A DNA stretch of 33,279 nucleotides. Source: an uncultured Clostridia bacterium (lineage in GTDB: Bacteria; Bacillota; Clostridia; TANB77; CAG-508). Of this stretch, positions 22,490 through 32,414 are shown one piece after another (the stretch's first letter is position 1; each line of letters begins with the position of its first letter). Where the stretch lies: assembly GCA_947623725.1 (NCBI GenBank), contig CANQHI010000011.1, forward strand, positions 1-33,279, written 5' to 3'. Position numbers and translations under genes: made by a program. Below the pieces are notes generated by a model. The model was not told the DNA's origin. It made no database searches and saw nothing but the letters and a program-made list of their open reading frames with translations.

Positions 22490-23731
22490 TTACTTTAACT
22501 CATTTTCTATATCATCTATTTTTATTTGTTTTGTCTCTCCTGATTGCATTTCTTTTAACTCTACTATTCCTGTTTTAATTTCATTATCACCAATAGTTAT
22601 AACATACTTTGCCTTTTTCTTGTTAGCATATTTAAACTGTGCTCCTAAACTTCTTCCCATTATATCTTTTAAAACATATATTCCCTTTTCTCTAAGACTT
22701 GAAACTAATTGAGTTGCATAAACATTTGATTCATTTCCAATATATGCTACAAATAAGTCTGGATTTTTTTCTAAATTTATTTCTGGACTACTTGCTTCAA
22801 ATAAATCTAACAATCTTTCTTCCCCAGAACCAAATCCAATTGCAGGAGTTTTTTGTCCGCCCAATTCTTCTACTAAACCATCATATCTTCCACCACCTAA
22901 AATAGTCAATCCATCAGATTTAGATATAATTTCAAAAACAGTTTTAGTATAATAATCAAGACCTCTTACAATTCCTGTATCTATAACATAATTGATTCCT
23001 AAATTATTTAGTAATGATTTAACATTCTCAAAATGAGTTTTACACTCATCACATAAATAATCAATAGTTCTAGGAGCATTTTCATTTAGCTTTTTGCAAT
23101 CTTCTTCCTTGCAATCAAGTATTCTCATTGGGTTATTTTCAAATCTTGTTTTGCATACATCGCAATATTTATCTAAATTAGGTCTTATATAATCTTTTAA
23201 AGCATTTATATAATCATTTCTGCATTTGCTACAACCAATAGAATTAATATGAAGTTCAATATTCTCTATGTCTAATTTCTTGCAAAAATTACTTGCCATT
23301 TCAATCATCTCTACATCAGCTTCGTAACTGTCCGAACCAATTAATTCCACTCCAATTTGATGAAACTCTCTTTGCCTTCCCTTTTGCACATTCTCATATC
23401 TATACATTGGCATTGTATACCAAAGCTTTATAGGAGAAGGCATACTAGACATACCATTTTCAATGTAACTTCTAATAACACCAGCAGTTCCCTCAGGTCT
23501 TAAAGCAACTTTTCTACCGCCCTTGTCATCAAATATATACATTTCCTTTTGAACAACATCAGTCTCCTCTCCAACACTTCTTTGAAAAAGCTCTGCTCTT
23601 TCAATTACAGGAACTCTAATCTCTTCGTAACCATAATTTTCAAATAACTCTTTTGCAACATTTTCAACCTTTTGCCACTTCCTTATTTCATTAGGCAAAA
23701 TATCCCTTGTTCCCTTTAATTTTTGAATCAT
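22490..23731 (-). CDS. hisS: Histidyl-tRNA synthetase
   Basis: 413 residues from ATG 23731 with AAAGGAGAT upstream. Class II synthetase motifs are present: KLKGTRDILP at the N-terminus, motif 2 MYRYENVQKGRQREFHQ (109-125), HisA motif RGLDYYTKTVFE (256-267), GGGRYDGL (279-286) and motif 3 AIGFGSGEERL (297-307). An insert between residues 165 and 235 carries eight cysteines in four pairs (167/170, 190/193, 207/212, 227/230), suggesting one or two bound zincs. This insert is seen in some clostridial HisRS. No T-box leader precedes it. It is cotranscribed with relA, as in many Firmicutes. Confidence 0.97.
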   Translation of the reverse strand: MIQKLKGTRDILPNEIRKWQKVENVAKELFENYGYEEIRVPVIERAELFQRSVGEETDVVQKEMYIFDDKGGRKVALRPEGTAGVIRSYIENGMSSMPSPIKLWYTMPMYRYENVQKGRQREFHQIGVELIGSDSYEADVEMIEMASNFCKKLDIENIELHINSIGCSKCRNDYINALKDYIRPNLDKYCDVCKTRFENNPMRILDCKEEDCKKLNENAPRTIDYLCDECKTHFENVKSLLNNLGINYVIDTGIVRGLDYYTKTVFEIISKSDGLTILGGGRYDGLVEELGGQKTPAIGFGSGEERLLDLFEASSPEINLEKNPDLFVAYIGNESNVYATQLVSSLREKGIYVLKDIMGRSLGAQFKYANKKKAKYVITIGDNEIKTGIVELKEMQSGETKQIKIDDIENELK

Positions 23732-23746
23732 CTTATATCTCCTTTC

Positions 23747-25951
23747 CTACTTCTTACGCTTAACCTCATAAACACTATCAATTTTTCCAATTTCTCTCTG
23801 GGCGTGATTCAAGTCCTCTAAGCTTTTTACCTCAATTGTCATTTCAATTACAACAATCTTTTCCTTATTAGATTTTGCATTAATAGCCACTAGATTTACA
23901 TCAGATTTAGAAATCGTATTAATTACTTCTGCTAAAAGTCCCTGTCTATCGTTTGCAAAAACATTAATTTCAACATTATAAGAACTTTGTTTTTCCTCAT
24001 CCCAATAAACATCAATAATTCTTCCTTCATCTTGAAATAAATCTTTTATATTTTTGCAATCTTTTCTATGAACAGTAACTCCCCTTCCTCTAGTAATATA
24101 TCCTATTATATCATCACCTGGTACAGGCGTACAACACTTAGAAATTTTAACTAAACAATTATCAATGCCTTTTACTATAATTCCTGTTTTAGAAGATTTT
24201 GGTTTTAAGTTTTCATTTTTGTGCAATTCTTTTATTTTCTCTTCAACTTCTACATCATCTTCTTTGTTGTCTTTTCTATATTCTTCTAAAGTTCTAGTAA
24301 TTATCTTGCTTGCACCTATTGAGCCAAATCCAACCGCTGCATACATTTCTTCTAAATTTTTAAAATTATATCTCTGTAATGCTGGGGCATAATATTTTTG
24401 TATAAATAACTCCTCATAACTAAAGCCAAGTCTTTTAATTTCCCTTTCGACAATCGCTTTACCTTTTTCAATATTCTCCTGCTTGTCATGTTTCTTAAAC
24501 CATTGCAAAATTTTATTTTTTGCAGATGAACTTTGAACAAATTTAAGCCAATCTCTACTTGGACCTTTACTGTTATCACTTGTGATTATTTCTACTATAT
24601 CACCATTATTTAACTTAGTAATTATAGGCATCATCTTGCTATTAATCTTACAGCCTACCATTCTATTTCCTATTTCTGCGTGTATGCTATATGCAAAATC
24701 AATTGGCGTACTTCCTTTTTGAAGTGTTTTTATTTCTCCTTTTGGAGTAAATACATATACCTCATCTTCAAAAAGTTCTGTCTTTAATGTAGTCAAAAAC
24801 TCTTGTGGATCTTGCATATCTTTTTGCCACTCTAAACTTTCTCTAAGCCATGACAATTTATCTTCACTAACAACAACATTTGCCTTTTTACCTTTTAAAA
24901 AGCTTTGCTCCTTATATGCCCAATGTGCAGCTATACCAAATTCAGCAATTCTATGCATATTATATGTTCTTATTTGTACTTCAAATGGTGTTCCATTTGG
25001 ACCTATTAAAGTTGTATGAAGTGATTGATACATATTAGGTTTTGGCACAGATATATAGTCTTTAAATCTTCCAGGCATTGGAGTATATAACTCATGAACT
25101 ACACCTAATGCCGCATAGCAGTCCTTTACCGAATTTACTAAAATTCTTAATGCAAATAAATCATAAATTTGGTCAAGTGTTTTATTATCTCTTTGCATTT
25201 TTCTATAAATAGAATAAAAATGCTTTGCCCTCCCTGTAATTTCTGCTACAATTTTTTCTTTTTTTAAATTAACTCTAATTTCTTCTGTAATTGCATCTAT
25301 AAATTTTAATCTTTCTTCTCTCTTTTTATCTATTCCTTCAACAATTTCTCTAAAATCTTCTGGATATAAATATTTAAAAGCCAAATCTTCTAGTTCCCAT
25401 TTTAAAGAATATACTCCGAGCCTATTTGCAAGTGGTGCATACAACTCTAATGTTTCTTTTGCATTTGCAATCTGTCTATCTCTAGCTAAATATTTAAGTG
25501 TTCTCATATTGTGAAGTCTATCTGCTAATTTTATTAAAATAACTCTAATGTCTTTTCCCATAGCTAAGAACATTTTTCTATAATTTTCAACTTGTTGTTC
25601 TTCTGCACTAACATAATTTATTTTTCCAAGTTTAGTTACTCCATTAACTAATTCTGCAATTTCTTCACTGAATTCGTTTTTAATATCTTCTATTGTTACA
25701 TCTGTATCTTCTGCTAAATCATGCATTAATGCCGCACAAATTGTTGCATCATCTAACCCTATCGATGACAAAATATAGGCAACTTGAACAGGATGAATAA
25801 TATATGATTCACCTGATAATCTTTTTTGATCCCCATGATGTGCTACAGCATAATTATAAGCTTTAGTTATAAGCTTTGTGTCTGCTCTTTTATTATGCTT
25901 TTTTACTTCTTGTAATATATCTTTTAAATTTTTCTCTTCTATTTGTGACAT
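23747..25951 (-). CDS. relA: Bifunctional (p)ppGpp synthetase/hydrolase RelA/SpoT
   Basis: 734 residues from ATG 25951, the normal length of a long Rel enzyme. The hydrolase domain keeps H77-D78 and ED 81-82 (MHDLAEDTD) and ADRLHNMRTLKYL, so it should be active. The synthetase domain shows YDLFALRILV and GRFKDYISVPKPNMYQSLHT. The TGS domain follows (VYVFTPKGEIKTLQKGSTPI), then the conserved-Cys domain CCTPVPGDDIIGYITRGRGV and a C-terminal ACT domain. It makes and degrades the stringent-response alarmone, activated by ribosomes with uncharged tRNA. It is 15 bases from hisS and 31 from recJ. Confidence 0.97.
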   Translation of the reverse strand: MSQIEEKNLKDILQEVKKHNKRADTKLITKAYNYAVAHHGDQKRLSGESYIIHPVQVAYILSSIGLDDATICAALMHDLAEDTDVTIEDIKNEFSEEIAELVNGVTKLGKINYVSAEEQQVENYRKMFLAMGKDIRVILIKLADRLHNMRTLKYLARDRQIANAKETLELYAPLANRLGVYSLKWELEDLAFKYLYPEDFREIVEGIDKKREERLKFIDAITEEIRVNLKKEKIVAEITGRAKHFYSIYRKMQRDNKTLDQIYDLFALRILVNSVKDCYAALGVVHELYTPMPGRFKDYISVPKPNMYQSLHTTLIGPNGTPFEVQIRTYNMHRIAEFGIAAHWAYKEQSFLKGKKANVVVSEDKLSWLRESLEWQKDMQDPQEFLTTLKTELFEDEVYVFTPKGEIKTLQKGSTPIDFAYSIHAEIGNRMVGCKINSKMMPIITKLNNGDIVEIITSDNSKGPSRDWLKFVQSSSAKNKILQWFKKHDKQENIEKGKAIVEREIKRLGFSYEELFIQKYYAPALQRYNFKNLEEMYAAVGFGSIGASKIITRTLEEYRKDNKEDDVEVEEKIKELHKNENLKPKSSKTGIIVKGIDNCLVKISKCCTPVPGDDIIGYITRGRGVTVHRKDCKNIKDLFQDEGRIIDVYWDEEKQSSYNVEINVFANDRQGLLAEVINTISKSDVNLVAINAKSNKEKIVVIEMTIEVKSLEDLNHAQREIGKIDSVYEVKRKK

Positions 25952-25982
25952 TGCTGCTCCTATCTACTGACTTTTTAATTAG

Positions 25983-27665
25983 TTATACAGATTTTCTTAA
26001 ATCCTTTATATTAATTTGGACTTTTTCAAAATTATTAAATTCATTAATTTCAAGATTTCCTACAATATCAACTTTATCTCCAATTTGAAAATCATTTACT
26101 AAATTACCTAAATTAAATCCAATTGCATCAATCATGCAATTCTCATCTTTTAAAGTTAATTTTAAATGTTTTCCCTCTGATAAAGATCTTATCGAATCTA
26201 TCTTTAAATCTTTGTATAAAATTTTAGGTACAGAATTTGCTTCGCCAAATGGTTCTAGCAAACTTAATTCTTTTACTGATTCTATTGATATATCTTTATT
26301 ACTAACAATTTCATCTATTAATAATTCCTGTACTAAATCTTCTTCTAAATTTTCATCAATATATTTTTCAAATTCACTTTTAAATTTTTCAAAATCTTTA
26401 GTTTCAAGTGATAATCCAACTGCCATACTGTGTCCACCAAAGTGTTTTAAATATTTACTACAATCTACTATTGCTTTATGCAAGTCAATTCCTTTTACAC
26501 TTCTTCCAGAACCTTTAGCTTCTTCCCCTTCAATGCATAGTAATATACTAGGCTTATAATACTTTTCAGTAATTCTCGATGATACTATTCCTATAACTCC
26601 ATGATGCCATTTTTCACTGCCTATAACTATGCATTTTTTATTTGCTTTTATCTCATTTTGTGCCTCATTATCAGCTTCTTCAAATATTTTCTTTTCAGTT
26701 TCTTGACGAAGTCTATTATACTCTTCTACCTTTTTTACTAGATTTCTTGCATCTATAGGATCATTTGTTAAAAATAATTTTAGTGCATCTTCTTGATGTC
26801 CCATTCTTCCACAAGCATTAATTCTTGGAGATACTCCAAATGCAATTGTTTGAGAATCAATTTTCTTAAATCCTATTTGATTTAAAATCTCTCTTAATCC
26901 AATATTTTTAGTTTGTTTTACTAATTTTAAACCAAGTTTTGCAATTATTCTATTTTCATCTACTAATGGGACAATATCTGAAATTGTTCCTACACAAGCT
27001 ATATCTAAATATTTTAATGCTTCGTTTTCATTTATGTTTAATTTTTTACAATATGCTTGTGTTAGTTTAAAAGCTACTCCACAACCTGCAAGTTGAGTAA
27101 ATGGATATTTATTATCCTTTCTTTTGCAATCTACTACTGCTATTGCTTTTGGAATTTCGTCAAGTGTTTCATGGTGATCTGTAACTATTACATCTAATCC
27201 ATGTTCTTTTGCTATCTCTATTTCTTCTATTGAAGTTATTCCGCAATCAACTGTAATCATTAATGTATAATCTTTTGCTATACTTTCTATTGCCTTTTTA
27301 TTTAAACCATACCCTTCATTTAATCTGTTAGGAATATAAGTATCTATTTCTATTCCTCTATCTTTAAAAAATCTTTTTAGTATTGTAGTACTTGTTATTC
27401 CATCAACATCATAATCTCCATATATAATTATTTTTTCCTGATTTTTTACAGCTTTTTCTATTCTATCAATAGCCTTGTCCATATCTGGCATTAAAAATGG
27501 ATCATAAAAATCATTTCTAGTGGGATTTAAAAATTTTTCTATCTCATTATCTGAAAGATTTTTTTGTGCAATTATATTTGAAACTAATGCTCCTATATTA
27601 AACTTTTTTTCAATTTCCTGTGCTCTTTCTCTATTTACATCTAATACTCTCCATGTTTTATTCAT
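25983..27665 (-). CDS. recJ: Single-stranded-DNA-specific exonuclease RecJ
   Basis: 560 residues from ATG 27665, with AAAGGA about 11 bases upstream. The DHH phosphoesterase motifs are present: YGDYDVDGITST (82-93), DCGI at 140-143, DHHE (163-166) and ACGRMGHQEDA. The DHHA1 domain follows (GVIGIVSSRITEKYYKP, then GSGRSV), and then a C-terminal OB fold. RecJ degrades single-stranded DNA 5' to 3' in recombination and repair. It heads the recJ-relA-hisS-murT operon, a common order in Clostridia. A TTGACA lies at 27759-27764 on the minus strand, but no good -10 follows, so the promoter is uncertain. Confidence 0.96.
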   Translation of the reverse strand: MNKTWRVLDVNRERAQEIEKKFNIGALVSNIIAQKNLSDNEIEKFLNPTRNDFYDPFLMPDMDKAIDRIEKAVKNQEKIIIYGDYDVDGITSTTILKRFFKDRGIEIDTYIPNRLNEGYGLNKKAIESIAKDYTLMITVDCGITSIEEIEIAKEHGLDVIVTDHHETLDEIPKAIAVVDCKRKDNKYPFTQLAGCGVAFKLTQAYCKKLNINENEALKYLDIACVGTISDIVPLVDENRIIAKLGLKLVKQTKNIGLREILNQIGFKKIDSQTIAFGVSPRINACGRMGHQEDALKLFLTNDPIDARNLVKKVEEYNRLRQETEKKIFEEADNEAQNEIKANKKCIVIGSEKWHHGVIGIVSSRITEKYYKPSILLCIEGEEAKGSGRSVKGIDLHKAIVDCSKYLKHFGGHSMAVGLSLETKDFEKFKSEFEKYIDENLEEDLVQELLIDEIVSNKDISIESVKELSLLEPFGEANSVPKILYKDLKIDSIRSLSEGKHLKLTLKDENCMIDAIGFNLGNLVNDFQIGDKVDIVGNLEINEFNNFEKVQINIKDLRKSV

Positions 27666-27988
27666 TTATTTTTAATTCCTTTCTTAATTTGTTTAAGAGA
27701 GGTTTTACTTAATTTCACTTTAATTAAAAATACCATCTTCTCATTCTTATAAATAATTTGTCAATATTTTATACCTTTTTACAATTTTTTGCAATATGTA
27801 TATACCTTGAATCTTATTTACTTAAAACAAAATAAAGTGTATAGATCTAAATGATATGATACCTCCTAAGTGGATTTTAGTTATTTACTATGTCTACTTA
27901 AAATGTATCATATCAAAAATTCTATACACTTTACTCTTTTTATTATTGTCTTTTATTTACTTTTTTATTAATGTTTTTTACATTCTAA
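27666..27988. other. Intergenic region between the wall-anchored surface protein and recJ
   Basis: About 320 bases without a gene. It contains the recJ leader, with a possible -35 at 27759-27764, and the 101-bp imperfect palindrome at 27833-27933. Nothing else was identified. Confidence 0.6.
27833..27933. repeat. 101-bp imperfect palindrome, probable terminator of the surface-protein gene
   Basis: Three nested helices: TAAAGTGTATAGA (27833-27845) with TCTATACACTTTA (27921-27933), 13 bp; TGATATGATAC (27852-27862) with GTATCATATCA (27905-27915), 11 bp; and TAAGTGGA (27867-27874) with TCTACTTA (27893-27900), 8 bp with one wobble. The minus strand continues into TTTTGTTTT, so it can end the 1398-residue protein gene, whose stop codon lies 56 bases upstream. 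It is much longer than an ordinary terminator and may instead be a miniature palindromic element. Confidence 0.7.
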
Positions 27989-30900
27989 TTATTGTATTTT
28001 CTTTTTAATTGTTATAATTCCAGCTATTGACAACATTGTTATTACAGCTACGATGTTTATCATATTTGTTTCTTCTCCTGTTTTTGGAGTCTTGTCTTTT
28101 TCACCTGTTACTTGAATTTCTTCTACTTTACTATAATAATATGTTACGAATGCAATTCCTTCTTGTATTACGCCTTCTTCTTTTCCTTCTGTCTTTATAT
28201 ATCTATATCCATCTATTTCTTTTGCTTCTACACTATATTTTTCTCCTACATCTGCTTCTATTACATCTGAATCACTTATGCTGTATCCGTTTTCATCAAC
28301 ATAGTCTATTATAATAGTTCCTCTTATTTTTTCGCATAATATTACAATATTGTAGTTTTCTTTTATGTCTTTTAATTCTATAATTCCGCCTTTTTCATTT
28401 CCTGCTCTATCTTGCTCTACTCCATTTATTAATATTTTGCTTACATAGTAGCCTTCATCTGGTTCAAAAGTTACTTTTGCATTTTCGTGAATAATTACAT
28501 TTACATTATCATCTACTTCTTCTTGACCTTTTGTTATTTTAACTTGTCCATTTATAATCTTTGCGTTTACATTAAATGTCTTTTTTCTATAATAGAATAT
28601 TACTTCATTTTCTCCTTCTTTTATTGTTCCTTTTTTATTTGCTGGAACTGGAGTTACTAATTCATAATCCTCTATTTCTTTTGCTTCTACTTCGTATTCG
28701 TCATTTACAAATAAATCTTTTATGTCTGATTTTGCTAATTCTTCACCTGTTTCACCATTTACATATTTAACTACTAATGTTGCTCTCTTTAGCTCTGTTG
28801 TTGCATTTGCTTCTGCACTGCTTTCTTTTTGAGTACTTATATTTGTTCCATCTTCTTTTACTTTTAATGCTAATGTTCCAGTTGCTTTATTTTCTATTTG
28901 CTCCTCATCTATGTTAATGTCTTTATAATTTACTTTAAGATATTTTGTTATTTCTATTTTTGCTTCACCATTTTTATAGGTATTTATTACATTTTCTTGT
29001 CCTAACAATTTCAAAATATCATTATTTTCTATTGTCCAAGTTACAGTGTTATTTATAGTATTATAAAATAATTCATTTCCGATTAATTTATCTGCTGATA
29101 AAACATTTCCACTTTCATCTACTTCTGATACTTTTTCTATATTTTTTGAAGTAAATGGTAATTCATCAGTAATTATTACATTTGCATCTCCAATAAAGTC
29201 AGTTATTGTTGTATTGAATTTTATTTCATATATAATTTCTGCATTTGTTCCTGATTTTTTTACATCAGCTATTTTTGTTAATGTATTTGTGAATTCTGGA
29301 TTTAATAATTCTGCATAGCTATTTTTTATTGTAATTGTATTTTCATTTGAATCTATGTATGCTTTCTTTCCTGTAGCAATATCATAATCTAATTCAACTT
29401 GTCCAGAATAATTTTCAATAGTTTCTGCATCATCTGATGCAAATTCTTTTGCTGTATATTCTATTACTTTTCCGTCTTTGTCATATTTATCTAAACCTTC
29501 AAATTTTGTAGACCATTTAGATTCATCATTTTCTACTTTATTTGTAGAATTCAATGTTACTTTATAATCTCCATCAGGTATGCTTTCATTATTTGCTAAT
29601 AGTTCTACTTTTATTGCATCTGGTCTTAAATTTCTTATATTATTATAATCTTCCCAGATTTTGTTTACTGTAACATCTCTTTTTCCAGTTAATACATTGG
29701 TTGTTGTAAGTGTTAATTTATTATCTTCTTCTTTATCTTTTACAATTGCTATATTTTTTACCATACTTGCAACCCATGCATATGTTGGATTTGCTTTAAT
29801 ATATGCATCTATATCAACTAAGTCTCCACCTGTCACTTGTATATCTGAAACATATTTATCTCCATTTTTTGCTTCATAATTATAGCTCTTTGATATTACA
29901 TAGTTGTATTTTTTAGCAGCTTCATTTCCTACATCTTCTTCTGCAGCAAGTTTTAGTGTTTCTGTCCATTTATTAGCATCACTAGAATCTACATCATCTG
30001 CTGATAAAGTAAATGTTCTTATTGGCTTTAAACTACTAGCTGCTAGCAATGGATTTTTACTTTCCTTTATTGATTCCTGCATTTTATCAATATCTGCTTT
30101 ATCATATATATCAACTTTTATGCTTTCAGGTCTATTTTCTGCATATCCGTCATCTTTCCATACTTCATCAATTGTTATATCTTCATATACAACTTTTGAT
30201 TCAGTTGGAGCCATTTCTAGTTCTGTATTTACTGGAACTCCTGATGCATATATTTTTCCTGTTACTTCAACAGTATTTTTGCACTCACTAGCATCTGCTC
30301 CCTCTTCAACTTCAAGACCTGATATTTCAAATCTCATCTTATCTTCAAACAATGTTAAATTATCAATATTCTTGCTACTTTCTTTTCTTCCCCAGTCTAT
30401 TTCTATTGTATTTCCATTTGTTTTTATATTATTAGCATTAATTTCTTCTTCAACTTCTCCTGCTGTTAGTGCTATTCCTGATGTTTGAGTTGAACTTTTT
30501 GTGAAATATGCTTTTACTTGTGCATTTTCAACATTATTAATTTTTTCGTCTAAAGTAATTATTGTTTTTGTATCATATAACCCTGTTCCGTTATTTCCTT
30601 TTATATTTTTTGCTGAACCTGTAACTAATATTTGATTATCATTTAGTCCATCATTTTGGTCTTCATAATTATCTTTTTTTACATTTTGTGTTTTTATTGT
30701 AGTTTCATAATCTGTTCCTTCAATATCTACTGCAAGTCCAATTGCAGATGGTTGAAGAGTAACACCTCCACCAGTTGCAAACTTAAATGTAAAGTCACTT
30801 GCACTACTTGGTATTGTAATTGGACTCGTATCACTTCCATCAATATCAATTAAATCCGCATCTGCTCCATTATAATCATATCCAGTCGAAAGATATTTCT

Positions 30901-32185
30901 TTTCAAAATTCTTTCCTGATACTGTTCCATATTTTGATTTGCTTTCAATTGGTAATCCATTTCTTGTAAATATATAATGTAATGGTTGCTCCTTTGTTCT
31001 TATTGTATTATTCCAATTTCCATTTCCACTTTTATCATACAAGTTAACTGTTGTTGTGTCATTATTATTAGATTTAATATCTAATGTTAAAACATTTTGA
31101 TTATTAGTCTCGTCTGCTCCATCTACAGAATAGAAAAGTTGTCCTGTTATTTTTTTATCGCCTGCTCCATCTGTATTTAAACTCTTTATTCCTTCTTTAC
31201 TAATTTTAACAGATACATTTCCATTTGATCCTGATAAATATGCTGCTCCTAGCTTTAATGTTAAAGCTCTTAAAGGTAAATTATTTTCTCCTTTAGCATT
31301 TTTTGTAGTATTTTCTTCTATTACAATTAATCTCCATGATGCATATTGGTCATCTGTATCTCCTGCTTCATATGGAACATTACAACAAATATATTCTCCA
31401 TATCCTTGATCTTTTACAAATTCGGTAACATCCATATATCCAACATATCTATTGCTTGTATTTGGATTTTCGATATGTTGCATTATTGTTGTTATGTATT
31501 GTTTATCTGGTCCTATTAATGTTATTGGACAATTTTTTAAGTGATAATGACTCTTATTCTTCTTTTGGCTAATTACTAAATAAGCTTTATATATTGTATC
31601 TCCATCATTCTCTTTTTTTAATGTTCCTGCTGAAGAATTTCCTGGAATAGTTACATTTTCAGATTGTTTATCTTGTTCAAAATATTTAACCCACTCATAT
31701 TCTTTTAATCGTGATAATTTAGAAAAATACTCAGAATTTTGATTACATTGATATAGACTAGCATTATCTAAAGCTCCTCTTGGGACAGCTGAACCACCTG
31801 TATAGTTAAATTGATAATGTCCTACTAAAAATAATCCATCTGGATTATCTTCTCCCATCCATTTTGTAAAGCTTGCTCCTGCATTCTCGACAACATTAAC
31901 ACTTTGATTCCATTTTTTAGTTTCTTCACTTTCAAATTTACTGTATCCCTCTGGCACAGTAGGCTCGCCAGAATCATTTTGTGCTGTATTTGCTACTTTA
32001 TATGAATTATTATTTTCAATTTCATTTGTATCATCAGCTTCTTCATTTGTTACTTCTATGCTGTTTTCTTTCAACATATTTTCTTCTTTATATACCGCAA
32101 AAACTTCACTGCTTACTGGTATAAAGTACATTGCAATTTCTATAATTGCTACAATTAAAAATAAAAATCTTCCTTTCTTTAGCAT
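27989..32185 (-). CDS. Large wall-anchored surface protein with Cna-B and MucBP-like domains and TPKTG sorting signal
   Basis: 1398 residues from ATG 32185. A signal peptide spans residues 1-30 (ending SSEVFA). The N-terminal 650 residues are beta-rich and adhesin-like without a named domain. Two Cna-B-like domains follow, at about 668-830 (TIDEVWKDDGYAENRPESIK) and 836-955 (VTVNKIWEDYNNIRNLRPDA), then a DUF11/fimbrial-type domain (962-1130), a MucBP-like domain (1135-1200), an InlB-repeat-like domain (1203-1285) and a second MucBP-like domain (1288-1352). The C-terminus has TPKTG (1366-1370), a membrane helix and KKKIQ, a sortase signal with Thr in place of Leu. It should be an extended wall-bound stalk or adhesin, with ligands unknown. 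No sortase gene is in the window. Confidence 0.9.
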   Translation of the reverse strand: MLKKGRFLFLIVAIIEIAMYFIPVSSEVFAVYKEENMLKENSIEVTNEEADDTNEIENNNSYKVANTAQNDSGEPTVPEGYSKFESEETKKWNQSVNVVENAGASFTKWMGEDNPDGLFLVGHYQFNYTGGSAVPRGALDNASLYQCNQNSEYFSKLSRLKEYEWVKYFEQDKQSENVTIPGNSSAGTLKKENDGDTIYKAYLVISQKKNKSHYHLKNCPITLIGPDKQYITTIMQHIENPNTSNRYVGYMDVTEFVKDQGYGEYICCNVPYEAGDTDDQYASWRLIVIEENTTKNAKGENNLPLRALTLKLGAAYLSGSNGNVSVKISKEGIKSLNTDGAGDKKITGQLFYSVDGADETNNQNVLTLDIKSNNNDTTTVNLYDKSGNGNWNNTIRTKEQPLHYIFTRNGLPIESKSKYGTVSGKNFEKKYLSTGYDYNGADADLIDIDGSDTSPITIPSSASDFTFKFATGGGVTLQPSAIGLAVDIEGTDYETTIKTQNVKKDNYEDQNDGLNDNQILVTGSAKNIKGNNGTGLYDTKTIITLDEKINNVENAQVKAYFTKSSTQTSGIALTAGEVEEEINANNIKTNGNTIEIDWGRKESSKNIDNLTLFEDKMRFEISGLEVEEGADASECKNTVEVTGKIYASGVPVNTELEMAPTESKVVYEDITIDEVWKDDGYAENRPESIKVDIYDKADIDKMQESIKESKNPLLAASSLKPIRTFTLSADDVDSSDANKWTETLKLAAEEDVGNEAAKKYNYVISKSYNYEAKNGDKYVSDIQVTGGDLVDIDAYIKANPTYAWVASMVKNIAIVKDKEEDNKLTLTTTNVLTGKRDVTVNKIWEDYNNIRNLRPDAIKVELLANNESIPDGDYKVTLNSTNKVENDESKWSTKFEGLDKYDKDGKVIEYTAKEFASDDAETIENYSGQVELDYDIATGKKAYIDSNENTITIKNSYAELLNPEFTNTLTKIADVKKSGTNAEIIYEIKFNTTITDFIGDANVIITDELPFTSKNIEKVSEVDESGNVLSADKLIGNELFYNTINNTVTWTIENNDILKLLGQENVINTYKNGEAKIEITKYLKVNYKDINIDEEQIENKATGTLALKVKEDGTNISTQKESSAEANATTELKRATLVVKYVNGETGEELAKSDIKDLFVNDEYEVEAKEIEDYELVTPVPANKKGTIKEGENEVIFYYRKKTFNVNAKIINGQVKITKGQEEVDDNVNVIIHENAKVTFEPDEGYYVSKILINGVEQDRAGNEKGGIIELKDIKENYNIVILCEKIRGTIIIDYVDENGYSISDSDVIEADVGEKYSVEAKEIDGYRYIKTEGKEEGVIQEGIAFVTYYYSKVEEIQVTGEKDKTPKTGEETNMINIVAVITMLSIAGIITIKKKIQ

Positions 32186-32212
32186 TTTCTTTATCCCTTC
32201 GAAAATATATTT

Positions 32213-32238
32213 AGGTTTTCTGGTTTAGCCTATAAACC
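32213..32238 (-). promoter_or_regulatory. Leader hairpin with competing pairing upstream of the surface-protein gene
   Basis: In the minus-strand leader, GGTTTA-TAGGC-TAAACC (32238-32222) forms a 6-bp hairpin. A following AAACCT (32218-32213) could pair instead with AGGTTT of the first arm. It lies 30 to 50 bases before the start codon. No riboswitch family was recognised. Confidence 0.3.
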
Positions 32239-32296
32239 TTAAAATCTTTATTATTACACTATTTAGAGCAAACTAATAAAAATTTGTAATATGTAT

Positions 32297-32325
32297 ATTA
32301 TAGCACGGTCAGTTCTTTAAAACAA
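32297..32325 (-). promoter_or_regulatory. Promoter of the wall-anchored surface-protein gene
   Basis: On the minus strand TTGTTT (32325-32320) and TATAAT (32302-32297) are 17 bases apart. This gives a leader of about 105 bases. Confidence 0.7.
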
Positions 32326-32414
32326 TAGTTTTATTCGAATTAATTTTATATTTTCCTTTCACTTGGCATGTTTTAAACTTTTTTATAAAAAATTCTCTAC
32401 ATTCTTTGCACCCC

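Noticed and set aside
23732..23746. T-box or other riboswitch before hisS
   Set aside because: Only 15 bases separate relA and hisS, leaving no room for a leader. The operon leader before recJ shows no T-box sequence.
29904..30488. 194-codon plus-strand frame within the surface-protein gene
   Set aside because: Antisense shadow of a continuous 1398-codon gene with clear domains.
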